Counted from the stretch's first letter, positions 8,532-18,458 are shown. The stretch: DNA of 64,000 bases from Pseudanabaena sp. PCC 6802 (GCF_000332175.1 NZ_KB235914.1:193966-257965); one strand, 5' to 3'. The notes: generated by a model not told the origin, from the sequence alone. A program made the numbers and translations.

Positions 8532-9641
8532 TCACAGCAAGTATGGTAAGGTTACGGTAAATTTTGTACCTTCGCTGACTCTGCTGTCAAATTTTATTTC
8601 ACCCTTATGCAGATCGACGAGATTCTTAACAATACTTAGTCCCAGTCCAGTACCTTTAATTTTGTTGGCATTCTCAGCTCGCACAAAGCGCTCAAAGATT
8701 TTTGGATAATACTCAGTGGGAATACCTATGCCGCAATCCTGTACTTCAAAAGTAACGTTATTGCTTTTACAAGTAACAGATAAATTAACCTCTCCACCCT
8801 GCGGGGAATATTTGATCGCATTTGTCAGTAGGTTAGAGAGAATAGCTAATAGTAAATCTGGATCTAAATTAGGGGTAATTTTCGCGGCCTCATCAGGATA
8901 TTGAATCTGATAGGTAACTTGGTGCAGTTTACTGGCATGAATTTGGCAGACTGAAACTAACTCGGCACAAAATCTATCTAAATCTAGAGGGGATGGATTG
9001 CAGACGAGTTCTCCTGACTCTACTTTCCCCACAGTTAAGACATCCTTAATCATTTGTGAGATGGAATCGATCGATCGCTGTATGCGTTCAAAATGTTTGG
9101 ATTTTTTATCAGGTGCTAGCTTATCTCCACCATCTTTAAGCATGTCAGTCGATAGCTGGATAACACTGAGAGGTGTACGGAATTCATGGGCAGCGATCGC
9201 CAGCGATTGCAGTTGCTGCTCGCTATATTGTTTAGCACTTGCCAAAGCTTGACGCAGCGATAACTCCTCCTGGTACTTGCTGAGAGCTATTTCTATAGAT
9301 GTGCTAACTTCTTTTACTTTAAATGGTTTGAGTAAATAGCCAAAGGAGCCTGTTTGCTGAGCTCTTTTCACTGTTTCATTGCTATTATAGGATGTCAGAA
9401 ATATGACGGGAATATTCAGATGCTGGCGAATCTCTAGGGCAGTATCAATACCATCAATTGAACCCGCAAGATTAATATCCATTAAAATTAAGTCCGGTTG
9501 ACAATCGTTTGCGATCTGAATAGCTTCTTCTCCAGACGTAACAGTGTCAACAATTTCATATCCCATAGCTTCGAGATCGTCTGCCAGACTCATAGCAGTC
9601 AACAGTTCATCTTCTACAATTAGAATTTTTGTTGCTGTCAT
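8532..9641 (-). CDS. Response regulator-histidine kinase hybrid (REC-HisKA-HATPase)
   Basis: A 369-residue cytosolic protein. The N-terminal receiver has acidic residues VEDE, the phosphoacceptor in PDLILMDINL and the lysine in YLLKPF. The kinase follows, with H-box AAHEFRTPLSV, N-box LLTNAIKYS, and G-boxes DCGIGIP and GTGLGLSIV. With no sensor domain, its input is probably phosphotransfer to the receiver. The adjacent multi-PAS kinase ends 12 bases upstream on the same strand, so the pair is likely co-transcribed and may form a relay. No output DNA-binding domain is present. Confidence 0.92.
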   Translation of the reverse strand: MTATKILIVEDELLTAMSLADDLEAMGYEIVDTVTSGEEAIQIANDCQPDLILMDINLAGSIDGIDTALEIRQHLNIPVIFLTSYNSNETVKRAQQTGSFGYLLKPFKVKEVSTSIEIALSKYQEELSLRQALASAKQYSEQQLQSLAIAAHEFRTPLSVIQLSTDMLKDGGDKLAPDKKSKHFERIQRSIDSISQMIKDVLTVGKVESGELVCNPSPLDLDRFCAELVSVCQIHASKLHQVTYQIQYPDEAAKITPNLDPDLLLAILSNLLTNAIKYSPQGGEVNLSVTCKSNNVTFEVQDCGIGIPTEYYPKIFERFVRAENANKIKGTGLGLSIVKNLVDLHKGEIKFDSRVSEGTKFTVTLPYLL

Positions 9642-9653
9642 AATTTCAATAAT

Positions 9654-12600
9654 CTAAACTCTATTGCGATATTTTAGTTCTGAGAATCTGAGGGAAAAGC
9701 ACGTTCCATTAGCGGCTTCGATCTTCATTTCCCCCTTAAGCTGACGAGATAATTGGTTGATTATTCGTAACCCTAGGGATGAAGCCCTATTAAAATCGAT
9801 ATGGGCAGGGATACCCACACCGTTATCACAAACATTAAGCCTAATCCGTCCGTCACGAATTGCCAAACATTCAACTAATACCCTTCCCTCGCTGCGATCT
9901 GGAAAAGCATGTTTGAAAATATTTATAACTAGCTCGTTGACGATTAACCCACAGGGTATGGCAGTTTCAATATTGACTTCAATGAGATCGGTATTTATTT
10001 CAAATTGAATGTCCTTATTTCTAATGTCATGGGATTGAATTAAGCTACTGACGAGATCCCGTACATATGCACCGAGATCGATTTGATTGAGTTGTTTTGA
10101 CTGATAGAGCCTTTCGTGAATCGCTGCCATTGCATAAATGCGATTGCGGCTATCTTCAAATAACTGGGCAATTGCAGGATCTTTAATAGTGCGTTGCTGA
10201 AGATTTAAAAGACTTGCTACAACTTGCAGGTTGTTTTTGACGCGGTGGTGGATCTCTTGCAGTAGCAGCTCTTTTTCTTTGAGAGACTCCTCTAGCTTTA
10301 GCTCGGCTCGCCTGCGATCTGTAATATCTGTTGAGATACTGCAAACCACATCTGGAATACCTCGATCGTTTAGTAGTGGGAACCTTAAAGTAACTGCATG
10401 TATAAACCCATCATCATGAGGAACAGTTTCTTCGATTTCCATTGATTTGCCGGACTTAATTGTTTGATTGATTGTAGCTAACACTTCTTTAGAGAAGTCA
10501 TGCTCCCATACATCAAATAAAGTTTTTCCGTATAACTCAGCGTTTGTATAGCCGGATTTCTGCTCGTAAAAACGATTTACTAATATATGTCTTCCATCTT
10601 TGTCAAAGACATATATCGCCGCAGGGCAGTTGTCTAGAATAGATTGAAACCGCCTTTGAGTTGCTTTCAGTTCCTCTTCTGCTTGCTTGCGATCGCTGAT
10701 ATCGCGATAAATACAGACAGCACCTTCTAAATGGCCTTCTTCATTTGAGATCGATGTAATTGATACCTCAACTGGGAATTGCGTACCGTCTTTCTTATTG
10801 CCGATCAGATCTCCCTTCCATGCTCCTGTTGCTAAGATAATGGGAACTACATCTTTCTCTACAAAGTCAATCGTCTCGGGGGCGTACAAATCTTTCCAGT
10901 GTTTGCCAATCGTCTCAGCCGCACTGCTGTAGCCAAAAGTTATCGCGTGAGCATTGTTAGCATAAGTGAACGTGCCGTTTAAATCGACAATGGCAATGCC
11001 ATCTGCCGAGGCTTCCATTGCTGTTAACTGGTGCTTGAGTTTTAGCTCCCTGGCTCTCTCATCTGTAATGTCGCGAGCAGTACCAATATACTGGGTAGTT
11101 CTACCACTAGCATCTTTTGCAAACACCTTATCCCGGCTATACATCCAGCGCCATTCGCCGTTGGCATGCTTAATGCGGTAGGTACAATCGACGACCTCTC
11201 CAATTGCGAGGCTATGTATGCGATCGCAGTAGTTTGGTAGTAATGCCAAGTCATCAGGGTGTACTAGAGTTGAGAGTAACCTCGATCCCATAGCGATTGT
11301 TTCTGCTGGCGTATAGCCCACAATGCTCGTGCTGGCTTCATTCATATAAATGACCCTTTGCCCAAGCAGATCGTAGACGTAAAGGATATCAGGGACGCTT
11401 TCTGCAATGCTCTCCGCATAGCGCTGGCTTTCTAAAAGAGCAATTTCTGAATTTTTGCGCGTGATTGCTACGGAGGTGTAAGTGGCGATCGCTTGCACCA
11501 ATTGAGTCTCTGCATCGCTAAACTGGCGGGGGGCATCATAGTAAACTACGATTTTACCCAACTGCTTTCCTTGATATTGGATGGGGAATGAGATAGCAGC
11601 TTGAATGCCTTCAACTTGTCGCAATATATCCAGTTGCTCGTCGCCTTTTTTTTGCTTAGCATCAGTAATAGTTACCAACTGAGTCTCTGGAAGCTTGCTC
11701 TGGGACGCACAGTATTGTTCTACAGCTTGCTTGTAAGCTTCGCTCAACCCAATTGATACTTGATAGCGAAGAATATCGCGATCGTCTATTATAAGTATTG
11801 CTGCACGCTTGACTTTGAGGGTCTGTTGGACGCTCTTTAGCGCGACATTATAAATCCCATCAAGCGTGTTAGCTGTATTGAGATTAGATGCCAGATCGTT
11901 GACCCAGTAAAGATGTTCGATTTGGGCAGCAAGTCGCGCCTCAGTACGCTGCCGTTCGGCTATTTCCACAGCTAACAGTCGATTAAGCTGAGAAAGTTGA
12001 CTTGTGCGTTCTGCAACTCTTGTTTCTAGTTCTTCATTGAGGTGCTTTAACGACATTTCCACCTGCTTGCGATCGCTTATATCTTGAATTACGGCAAGCA
12101 AGCATCGCGATCCATCCTTAGGGCTTGCAATTAAAGAAACAGTTTTGTGAACCCAAATTAAATCCCCACCTTTACGAACATAGCGTTTTTCAACCGCGAA
12201 GTTGGAAATTTCTCCTCCGCTTAGTTGGTTGAGGAAAGTATTAGTCAGATCCCGATCCTCTGGGTATGTAATATCTAAATACTTCATTGCCTGCAGTTCT
12301 GCTGAGGTATACCCTACTATCTCGCAAAATTTCTGGTTTGTTTGCAGAAAGCCGCCCTCAATAGTGGTGTAGCAAATTCCTACGGCTATCTGCTCAAACA
12401 TGCTGCGAAATTTTGTTTCACTTTCCCTTAGTTCCATTTCGGTAAGACTGCAAGTCTTGTTTTTGGTTTCTTCTAATAGTAAAAGTGCCTGAGCCAGAAA
12501 TTCATTTGCATTAATGGCAATCTGTCCTACGATCTCGGGATCGGAATATTCCTGTAGTAAGATCCTCAGTGCTTCTCGATGGACGACCATTAATTCACTG

Positions 12601-12740
12601 GTACTTTGGGTTGCTAATATAGCTTCTATCCTGGATTTACAAGTTAGTTGCCATAATTCCGAATTTTCGTCCTCGATCGCTAAAAATTGCCGCAAAACCG
12701 CGCAATAATTCTCTACTCTATCCCCCGTTAAACTGCACAT
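9654..12740 (-). CDS. Multi-PAS/GAF sensor histidine kinase (HisKA_2 type)
   Basis: A 1028-residue soluble kinase. In order: a helical N-terminal region (1-100), PAS (about 106-230), a coiled coil, GAF (about 280-430), three more PAS domains (about 435-560, 570-690 and 690-815, several followed by PAC-like ends with DITDER or DISDRKQAE), then HisKA_2 with EIHHRVKNNLQVVASLL, and a HATPase region with DNGVGIP and SLGLRIINQL. The HHRVKNN motif puts it in the HisKA_2/HWE-related class. No membrane spans are seen, so it senses intracellular small molecules, light or redox; the ligands cannot be read from sequence. It lies directly upstream of the REC-kinase hybrid, its probable partner. Confidence 0.92.
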   Translation of the reverse strand: MCSLTGDRVENYCAVLRQFLAIEDENSELWQLTCKSRIEAILATQSTSELMVVHREALRILLQEYSDPEIVGQIAINANEFLAQALLLLEETKNKTCSLTEMELRESETKFRSMFEQIAVGICYTTIEGGFLQTNQKFCEIVGYTSAELQAMKYLDITYPEDRDLTNTFLNQLSGGEISNFAVEKRYVRKGGDLIWVHKTVSLIASPKDGSRCLLAVIQDISDRKQVEMSLKHLNEELETRVAERTSQLSQLNRLLAVEIAERQRTEARLAAQIEHLYWVNDLASNLNTANTLDGIYNVALKSVQQTLKVKRAAILIIDDRDILRYQVSIGLSEAYKQAVEQYCASQSKLPETQLVTITDAKQKKGDEQLDILRQVEGIQAAISFPIQYQGKQLGKIVVYYDAPRQFSDAETQLVQAIATYTSVAITRKNSEIALLESQRYAESIAESVPDILYVYDLLGQRVIYMNEASTSIVGYTPAETIAMGSRLLSTLVHPDDLALLPNYCDRIHSLAIGEVVDCTYRIKHANGEWRWMYSRDKVFAKDASGRTTQYIGTARDITDERARELKLKHQLTAMEASADGIAIVDLNGTFTYANNAHAITFGYSSAAETIGKHWKDLYAPETIDFVEKDVVPIILATGAWKGDLIGNKKDGTQFPVEVSITSISNEEGHLEGAVCIYRDISDRKQAEEELKATQRRFQSILDNCPAAIYVFDKDGRHILVNRFYEQKSGYTNAELYGKTLFDVWEHDFSKEVLATINQTIKSGKSMEIEETVPHDDGFIHAVTLRFPLLNDRGIPDVVCSISTDITDRRRAELKLEESLKEKELLLQEIHHRVKNNLQVVASLLNLQQRTIKDPAIAQLFEDSRNRIYAMAAIHERLYQSKQLNQIDLGAYVRDLVSSLIQSHDIRNKDIQFEINTDLIEVNIETAIPCGLIVNELVINIFKHAFPDRSEGRVLVECLAIRDGRIRLNVCDNGVGIPAHIDFNRASSLGLRIINQLSRQLKGEMKIEAANGTCFSLRFSELKYRNRV

Positions 12741-13172
12741 ACGCTTTAACTAAACACTACACTGCAATCCTCCGTTAATTGCCTTGCACAAATTGGTATA
12801 TTTGGCAAGCACATAGTTATAGTACCCAAGTGCATGAAAAGACTTCACCTGCCCCTGTGTTTTTACGGCAGTATAGCGGTTTTCACTTGAGAAGGGGTTT
12901 TATTGACGGGGTGAAGGGGTTCCACACGGCAGTGGCTCTAGCGGGGAACCCCCAAGACCGCCCTGCCTCCCCTTCTTGGGGGCAACGCCCCCAACCCCCC
13001 TGCTCTTTCCGATCTGAAAACCGCTATAGTTCTATTTGCTAGACAGTGGTACAGAAGTAATGATGAAAATGGGGTTGTAGAGGCTACGCCCCTATTTTGG
13101 GACAAGCCCCTACCACTCCAACCTCTAAATATTCTTACTTGTTTAGAACTGTCCGCTAGAAATCTACAGAGT
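12741..13172. other. Spacer with a repeat element
   Basis: This 430-base spacer separates two minus-strand genes. It contains the 157-base element at 12872-13028 and otherwise no supported gene. The part next to 12740 should hold the promoter of the multi-PAS kinase. Confidence 0.5.
12872..13028. repeat. TATAGCGG-ended MITE-like element, long form
   Basis: A 157-base element bounded by TATAGCGGTTTTCA on the left and TGAAAACCGCTATA on the right, perfect inverted ends. The interior has GGGGTTCCACACGGCAGTGG and GGGGGCAACGCCCCC. The copy at 31080-31236 has the same length and nearly the same sequence, and shorter copies exist elsewhere. No frame encodes a transposase, so it is non-autonomous. 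Confidence 0.88.
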
Positions 13173-15668
13173 TTAGTTTGTCAAAGCAAACTTTCTCTCT
13201 GGTTCGATCACTTTCTCCATCATAAATTCGATGGTTTGCTGGCTGACCCATCCCCGACTGGCAAGCAACTTACCCAAAGGCATGGATATCCTGGTTTGTT
13301 CTGCTAATGCCTCTTCGAGTTGTTCGGCAGTAACCAAACCAGCTTCCATCAAGTAGGTGCCAATCCGCTTCTTGCCTTTCATAGCAAGCTTTTCTTGGAA
13401 GAACTGCTGTAAGGGTTGCTCGTGTATATCCTCGCACCATTCACTGGCGATGTCTTCGATGACATGATGTTCGGCTACCAGTGTCGAACCATGATAATGG
13501 CGAATAATGGGATGGATGCCCGTACTCAGGGCAGAATTGTCGATGTCATCTTTGTGAACTCTGGGTATAGCAAAAGGATCGGGAATGGTCTCAAGGATAT
13601 CGTAGCCAAACTCTAACGTCACCGTGTAATAGTGTTCGCTTTGACCCCACTCACTGTCGTGGATGAAATCAGTTGGGACTTCTTCATAATACTGCGCCGC
13701 TTCGCCAGAGCCAGGTACGACGATCAGATCGCACAGAAAACCCGTCTGCTGCCATAAGGCTGAACTGCGGTTGACGCGCTGCAAAACTGCTTCGGTCAGG
13801 CTTGTGGCTGTAGGCTCTAATTTGCGGCACGGCCACGCTTGCTGATGATATTTTTGCTCGAATACGCGATACAGAGCGCGAATGTTATAGCGGAATCCGT
13901 GAATGAAGCCAGATGCCTTTTTCTTGAAGTCCCGCATGTGCATCAGCACGCCAGCAAAGTATAGATCCTTGACATTGGTGGATTCCCACGAGCTAGTCTG
14001 TCTGGGGAAGCGATTGTTAATCGTCAATTCGGGCAAACAGGTTTCGTCAAAGATCGATGTGTCGAAGCGGAAGCCAGTGCATACAATGACGCGATCGTAA
14101 ATGAGGTCTTCTTGTTCGCTGTCGGCGTGTGTATAGGAGAAAGAAACCACATACTTACCGTCATCTCGCATTGCAATTTTTCCCACAAAAGCATCGAGAA
14201 TCACATTCTGCGACTTCAATTGATAGGTGTCGAGAATTGAGTTGTTGACTGCCCGCAAATGACCGACATACCTGCTCTTCCATGCCATTGTAATTGAAGT
14301 GGGACTTACAACATGGATGGCAGCCGTTGTTGCGGCTAGCCGATCCGCAGTCTCAAATCCAGAGTTACCCTTACCAATAATCAAAACCCTCTGGTTCTTA
14401 AAGTCCTCTGGATCGACGGAGACATCGGTGTAATTCTCAGCTAGCTCGATACCGGGGATAGGAGGTAGGTAGGGTTTTGCCAGACCTGTGGCAATAATTA
14501 GACGCTTGCAGGCATATACCTTACCTTGGCTATCGGTTACCTTAAATGTGCCATCCTTAGTAACGCTAGTTACGCGGCGATCGTACTCGATGTTCAGCTT
14601 AAAGCGATTTACGAAGTCGCCAAGATATTGGACGAGCGCATCGGCATCCGGGAAATAGTCTTTGCTGTAATCCGTAAATAGCAGTTCGTTGTCGTTGCTG
14701 AGCAAAGAATTCCAATCCCATCTGAGCTTAATTTCCGGATCGTCATACCCCGTATAACGCTTATTAATGGAAATGAGTTGGCGATGGCGGGGAAACTGCT
14801 TGAAAGACGTGGCAGGTGATGCTCCAGCCTCCAGAATAAGATAGTTTCGCTTAGCTTGTTCAAGAAAATAGCCAAGTTGAATGCCTGCGGGGCCTGCCCC
14901 AATAATTAAGTAGTCTAGCTCGCACTCTACTGCCGAACTGAACAGACATGTAGTAGAAAACGCATGAGAAATATTTTGAGACTTGGCGTATGACAACATC
15001 TCATTTGTAAGCCCAGTAAACAAAGCGAATACTTTATCAACAATCTTCATGCATTCACTGCGTTCTGCCTCTGTGAGATGGGTATTCTCGACTACTTGCT
15101 GTGCTTCAGGCGAGCAATAAGTATGTCCTGGTTCTACAGTTAAGTGACCGCTACCAAAGTAGCGATATTTATCTTGGGTATTAGGTACCTTAGATACGAT
15201 CTCGTGTATAACTTTAGAGGACTCAGTGAAGAGAACATTCCCGGTTGCTTCATTTACCTCAGTAACAACCAATTTTTGGATAGGAGAAGCTTGAAAAGTT
15301 AGTCGATATAGCTCATGAATAACAAAATGAGAGAAACTAGCATCCTTGCCCCATAGGAATTTTACTGCATCATTGAATTTTAATGAATGATTAAGCCCCA
15401 ATTTCTCAATATCTTCCAGAAACCATAGCCAATGACGATCGTCTTCATAGGTATGCTCATTGATGATTGCCTGTATTTTGTCAGTTGTTGGCTCATCCCT
15501 AAAAACATGCTTGTTAAGATCGCCGAAGCCCATGATAAACGGGGTGACACAAGGGGCAAAAGCAAGTCTCTGCAAGGGATCTATGCTTTTATCGCGCATA
15601 AACTCAAACAGAGGCAATTGAGCAAAATCCCGCTTTTTCTGTTCGATCGCTGCAATGATTTCTTTCAT
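13173..15668 (-). CDS. Fusion: heme-oxygenase-like domain, flavin monooxygenase-like oxidoreductase, MshEN-like tail
   Basis: An 831-residue protein in three parts. Residues 1-230 are helical, with EHTYEDDRHWLWF at 71-83 and a GHLTVEPGHTY segment near 174-184, resembling heme-oxygenase-fold iron enzymes and DUF3865-type proteins. Residues about 250-640 are a two-dinucleotide-fold flavoprotein: FAD motif YLIIGAGPAGIQLGYFLE at 253-270, NAD(P)H motif VLIIGKGNSGFETADRL, and CTGFRFDTS before the C-terminal FAD segment with LYFAGVLMHMRDFKKKASGF. The set resembles FMO and FOXRED2-like enzymes. After a beta-rich linker, about 765-831 (IGTYLMEAGLVTAEQLEEAL) looks like the MshEN/GspE N-terminal motif found in cyanobacterial regulators. 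I infer a natural-product or redox-tailoring enzyme. No neighbours help. Confidence 0.75.
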   Translation of the reverse strand: MKEIIAAIEQKKRDFAQLPLFEFMRDKSIDPLQRLAFAPCVTPFIMGFGDLNKHVFRDEPTTDKIQAIINEHTYEDDRHWLWFLEDIEKLGLNHSLKFNDAVKFLWGKDASFSHFVIHELYRLTFQASPIQKLVVTEVNEATGNVLFTESSKVIHEIVSKVPNTQDKYRYFGSGHLTVEPGHTYCSPEAQQVVENTHLTEAERSECMKIVDKVFALFTGLTNEMLSYAKSQNISHAFSTTCLFSSAVECELDYLIIGAGPAGIQLGYFLEQAKRNYLILEAGASPATSFKQFPRHRQLISINKRYTGYDDPEIKLRWDWNSLLSNDNELLFTDYSKDYFPDADALVQYLGDFVNRFKLNIEYDRRVTSVTKDGTFKVTDSQGKVYACKRLIIATGLAKPYLPPIPGIELAENYTDVSVDPEDFKNQRVLIIGKGNSGFETADRLAATTAAIHVVSPTSITMAWKSRYVGHLRAVNNSILDTYQLKSQNVILDAFVGKIAMRDDGKYVVSFSYTHADSEQEDLIYDRVIVCTGFRFDTSIFDETCLPELTINNRFPRQTSSWESTNVKDLYFAGVLMHMRDFKKKASGFIHGFRYNIRALYRVFEQKYHQQAWPCRKLEPTATSLTEAVLQRVNRSSALWQQTGFLCDLIVVPGSGEAAQYYEEVPTDFIHDSEWGQSEHYYTVTLEFGYDILETIPDPFAIPRVHKDDIDNSALSTGIHPIIRHYHGSTLVAEHHVIEDIASEWCEDIHEQPLQQFFQEKLAMKGKKRIGTYLMEAGLVTAEQLEEALAEQTRISMPLGKLLASRGWVSQQTIEFMMEKVIEPERKFALTN

Positions 15669-16318
15669 CCTAAAACCTCAAAAGCAATTTATAGATTGGG
15701 ACGCGATTCTAGATTATCGATTTCTAGGCTACGAGAACTTAGTTTAGATAAAAACTTAGACGAGCGAACTTGAGAACTGTTAAAGTTCTGTAGCAAACGC
15801 ACTATAATCGACGTGCAATACTGAATGCGTAGCAAATGGACACCTAAAGCCTTATCTTTGTATAGACCCGACAAGATCGCGTTCTTTAAAAGGCTATAGA
15901 CTTAAATCCTTTGCTTATCAACAAGAATAAGAAACTAAAAACTATACCGATATAAAACATCAGCTTGAGAGCACATTCCCCTAGTTTTCAGAAAAGTTCT
16001 TATACATTTACGATTCCTTTACAAATACTACTTCATATCCCTTAATAAGTATACCCAATAAATATTAAGTTTTGTAAACCGACTTAAAGGCTTACAGCAA
16101 TAGGGTTTGTGGCATCTAGCTCATTGCTCATACGCTCCACGTATACCTGAATTAAGGTATTAGTCCTTACTTGTACTGATAGCTGTTCGGCTCTCTAGTT
16201 GGACATTTTGTGGGATACCAACCTCAATTTATTCATGATATCCAGCATGATATCTAAAGCGATTTAAGTTAAAAATATGTTGGTAAATATTTTCCGCTCT
16301 GCCTGGATTTCCCTTTTA
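15669..16318. other. Long AT-rich spacer upstream of the flavoprotein
   Basis: About 650 bases with many stops in all frames and runs of A and T. It presumably carries the promoter of the large flavoprotein gene on the minus strand. I see no RNA gene or protein that can be supported. Confidence 0.4.
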
Positions 16319-16429
16319 TATAGCGGTTTTCAGATCGGAAAGAGTAGGGGGGTGGGGCAATACCCCCAAGAAGGGGTTCCACCCCTTCACCCCAAAAGTA
16401 AAACCCGTTCTCAAGTGAACCCCGCTATA
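16319..16429. repeat. TATAGCGG-ended MITE-like element, short form
   Basis: A 111-base copy. The left end TATAGCGGTTTTCAGATCGG and the right end TTCTCAAGTGAACCCCGCTATA correspond in reverse orientation to the element at 12872-13028. The middle is reduced to GGGGTTCCACCCCTTCACCCC. It sits 40 bases from a second, different repeat. Confidence 0.85.
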
Positions 16430-16469
16430 TAACTACTGGATATAGACATGAAAAGATCGTTGCTCATTC

Positions 16470-16573
16470 TATAGCAATAGCCAAGAGTCTTAGGATGGGG
16501 TGCATGGGTTCCACCGCTGCGTGGAGGCCGTGCACCCACACCCCCTGTCCTAACAGATTTGTCTATGGCTATA
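16470..16573. repeat. TATAGC-ended repeat, second subtype
   Basis: A 104-base element beginning TATAGCAATAGCCAAGAGTC and ending ATTTGTCTATGGCTATA, with a G/C-rich core ending in the phrase CACCCCCTGTCCTAACAGAT. The same core phrase and ends recur at 18459-18557 and, shortened, at 29886-29950, defining a subtype distinct from the TATAGCGG copies. Confidence 0.8.
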
Positions 16574-16869
16574 AAAGTACTAATAAATGATATGCAGTGT
16601 GGCTCTGCTAACTCGACTGGTGAGTTTTTTGGCTGGTTGACTGACAAAACTTTTTGTTTGGCGGTTGTAGGTGCGAAGCGGCTGCTCGAAGAGTAACCAC
16701 AGCTACAAAAACGAAATCCGCCGGCGCGGATTGTCAAAACTCCTGGTGAATATAGTCTGCGTAAGCTGCAAGCAAAGGGATTAGCAAAGCGGGATTTGGT
16801 ATTTCAGCAATTGTAATAGATCGCGAAAGTAATGAATATGTTTCTGCCCCGATCGCTGTTTGGAACCCC
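16574..16869. other. Spacer with a decayed repeat
   Basis: About 300 bases before the end of the next minus-strand gene. The part at 16754-16803 is a degenerate relative of the repeat pair at 34726-34792 and 37434-37500 (shared AGTCTGC and GCGGGATTTGGTATT-like words). No gene is supported; a 108-codon frame crossing 16411-16737 runs through two repeats and is rejected. Confidence 0.45.
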
Positions 16870-17529
16870 TTAGCCGCGAGATGCAACAAGAGAATCTTTT
16901 TCCCCATCGATCGATTTTGTCAGTAAGGTCGCGCCCAAGCTCACAAGACCGATCGCAAACAAAACTGCCCCCATCTCCGTAACTAAATTACCGAGCGCGC
17001 CCTGGCTAAAAAACAAAGCGCCTGCCCAAAATGTCGGCGCGCCGACGGCTAGGCATATCCCCCCTAACATTGGCATAGATAGCAATCTGACCGCAGCGAT
17101 CCCATAAAGAACGAAACCTAGAGAGAATGCAAGCACGGTCAGGAAAAAGACGATGCGGAAAACCAGCACGGGAGTTTCCATCGAGATTTCTTCGATCTGA
17201 GCGATAAAGTCCGGTGCGTGCTTTGCCAGGTACGGCACCACAAACGAGTCCCAAACAGCGATGGGTAGGGAAAGAACCGTGCCGAGGAAAGCCAGATAAT
17301 AGCCGACTTTGGGCAGCAGTCCCCGTGCGGCGATAAACGCCTGATACAGCGGCAAGAAACTGCAAATAATCAGCAAATAGGAAATCAGCCACGTCGCGTG
17401 TACGGGAACCCAGATGTCTTCCAGCGCGCCCTGCGGGGTGTTAGCGGGATGGAAAAACATAAAGCCCCCGAATAGCAGACCCGCCGCGATCGACAAGATG
17501 CCGCTCGATCTGAGATTTGGAGATGCCAT
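16870..17529 (-). CDS. Hypothetical membrane protein, six predicted spans
   Basis: A 219-residue hydrophobic protein with about six transmembrane segments, starting at ILSIAAGLLFGGFMFF and including WLISYLLIICSFLPLYQAF and IVFFLTVLAFSLGFVLYGIA. The overall plan recalls DUF4386-like small membrane proteins, but no diagnostic motif is present. The C-terminus is short and charged (SIDGEKDSLVASRG). It is separated from the GerMN gene by a solo repeat end and is probably transcribed alone. The function is unknown. Confidence 0.65.
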   Translation of the reverse strand: MASPNLRSSGILSIAAGLLFGGFMFFHPANTPQGALEDIWVPVHATWLISYLLIICSFLPLYQAFIAARGLLPKVGYYLAFLGTVLSLPIAVWDSFVVPYLAKHAPDFIAQIEEISMETPVLVFRIVFFLTVLAFSLGFVLYGIAAVRLLSMPMLGGICLAVGAPTFWAGALFFSQGALGNLVTEMGAVLFAIGLVSLGATLLTKSIDGEKDSLVASRG

Positions 17530-17603
17530 CGCTTATACCGTTATTACATTTGAGTGGGAACGATCTAGATTACGCCAGCGCGATCGCATCGGATTTATTT
17601 TGG

Positions 17604-17634
17604 TATAGCGGTTTTCAGATCGAAAAGAGTAGCA
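17604..17634. repeat. Solo end of a TATAGCGG repeat
   Basis: TATAGCGGTTTTCAGATCGA followed by AAAGAGTAGCA matches the left end of the element at 16319 but no partner end follows, so this is a one-ended remnant in the gap between two minus-strand genes. Confidence 0.65.
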
Positions 17635-17647
17635 GATCGGCAAAGCC

Positions 17648-18220
17648 CTAAAACTCCAGGGCAAAGTCCTTGCGCGTAATTGGTTGCTGGATCTCTAAGC
17701 CTTCGCCACCAAGATAAGTAAGCGGTTTACCCTCGACGGAAAGGAACAGCTTGGCATCGGGATCGAGGCTAGTAGAAGTATAGAGAACCTGAACTACACG
17801 ACCAATGACGCTGGCACTGCCGCCGCCAGAGGTGAACTCTTTAGACAGGTTCAATTGGATATTTTTATCTTTAATCGTAAAGTCGAGTACTTTGGTACCA
17901 GTGGGAATGGCGCTATAGAATCCTGGTTGTTTAGTTGGTTCCGCCATCATGGTCGCAAGTGCCGTCTTTAGGGCTGTTTCCGTATTAGCTGTCTTTACAG
18001 GCATTGGCACGGCAACAAAACGCTTTTCTTTGGACTCAATCCAGTAGATAGTTACCCGTTGTTCGGGAATTGGGGAGATTGTAGGAGTTGGTTGAATTGT
18101 GGCAGATGGTTCGTTTGCGATCTTATTGTTGTAGAGCAATGCAGCAGTACTGCCACCAGCGATCGCGGCGGCGACTACTAAACCAAACCAAACTTTTTTT
18201 TGTAATACAGGTATTCTCAT
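17648..18220 (-). CDS. GerMN domain-containing membrane-anchored protein
   Basis: A 190-residue protein with an N-terminal anchor (VWFGLVVAAAIAGGSTAALL), a short Pro/Thr-rich linker and a GerMN domain from about residue 52: VTIYWIESKEKRFVAVP, ALKTALATMMAEP, IPTGTKVLDFTIKDKNIQLN and VIGRVVQVLYTST. GerMN domains occur in spore germination lipoproteins and also in many non-sporulating bacteria, where they are thought to act in the cell envelope. The anchor predicts a periplasmic domain. There is no operon partner. Confidence 0.85.
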   Translation of the reverse strand: MRIPVLQKKVWFGLVVAAAIAGGSTAALLYNNKIANEPSATIQPTPTISPIPEQRVTIYWIESKEKRFVAVPMPVKTANTETALKTALATMMAEPTKQPGFYSAIPTGTKVLDFTIKDKNIQLNLSKEFTSGGGSASVIGRVVQVLYTSTSLDPDAKLFLSVEGKPLTYLGGEGLEIQQPITRKDFALEF

Positions 18221-18408
18221 AATTTCTCCTCACTTAAGATGCGGTATCTAGGGGAAATCACCTTAAGTCAGTGTTTCTTATACCACCATTTTATGCCTTC
18301 ACATCCGATGGCGAACAGCTTAACCGCCAAAATTGTAGCGAGATCGCTAAAATAGCACCGCTAAATATTGACTTGGACTTGATTAAGTTTGTTGCGCGGT
18401 TGATTGAT

Positions 18409-18456
18409 TATAGCCAACAGGCTCAGGACGGGGTGCAGCGATGCGTTACGGCTATA
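18409..18456. repeat. Short TATAGCC-ended repeat
   Basis: A 48-base miniature running from TATAGCCAACAGGCTCAGGA to CGTTACGGCTATA. The ends are inverted and it is nearly adjacent to the longer copy starting at 18459, with which it shares the AGGACGGGGTGCAG-like left part. Confidence 0.65.
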
Positions 18457-18458
18457 GC

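Noticed and set aside
16411..16737. A 108-codon minus-strand frame
   Set aside because: It passes through two repeat elements whose sequence explains it.
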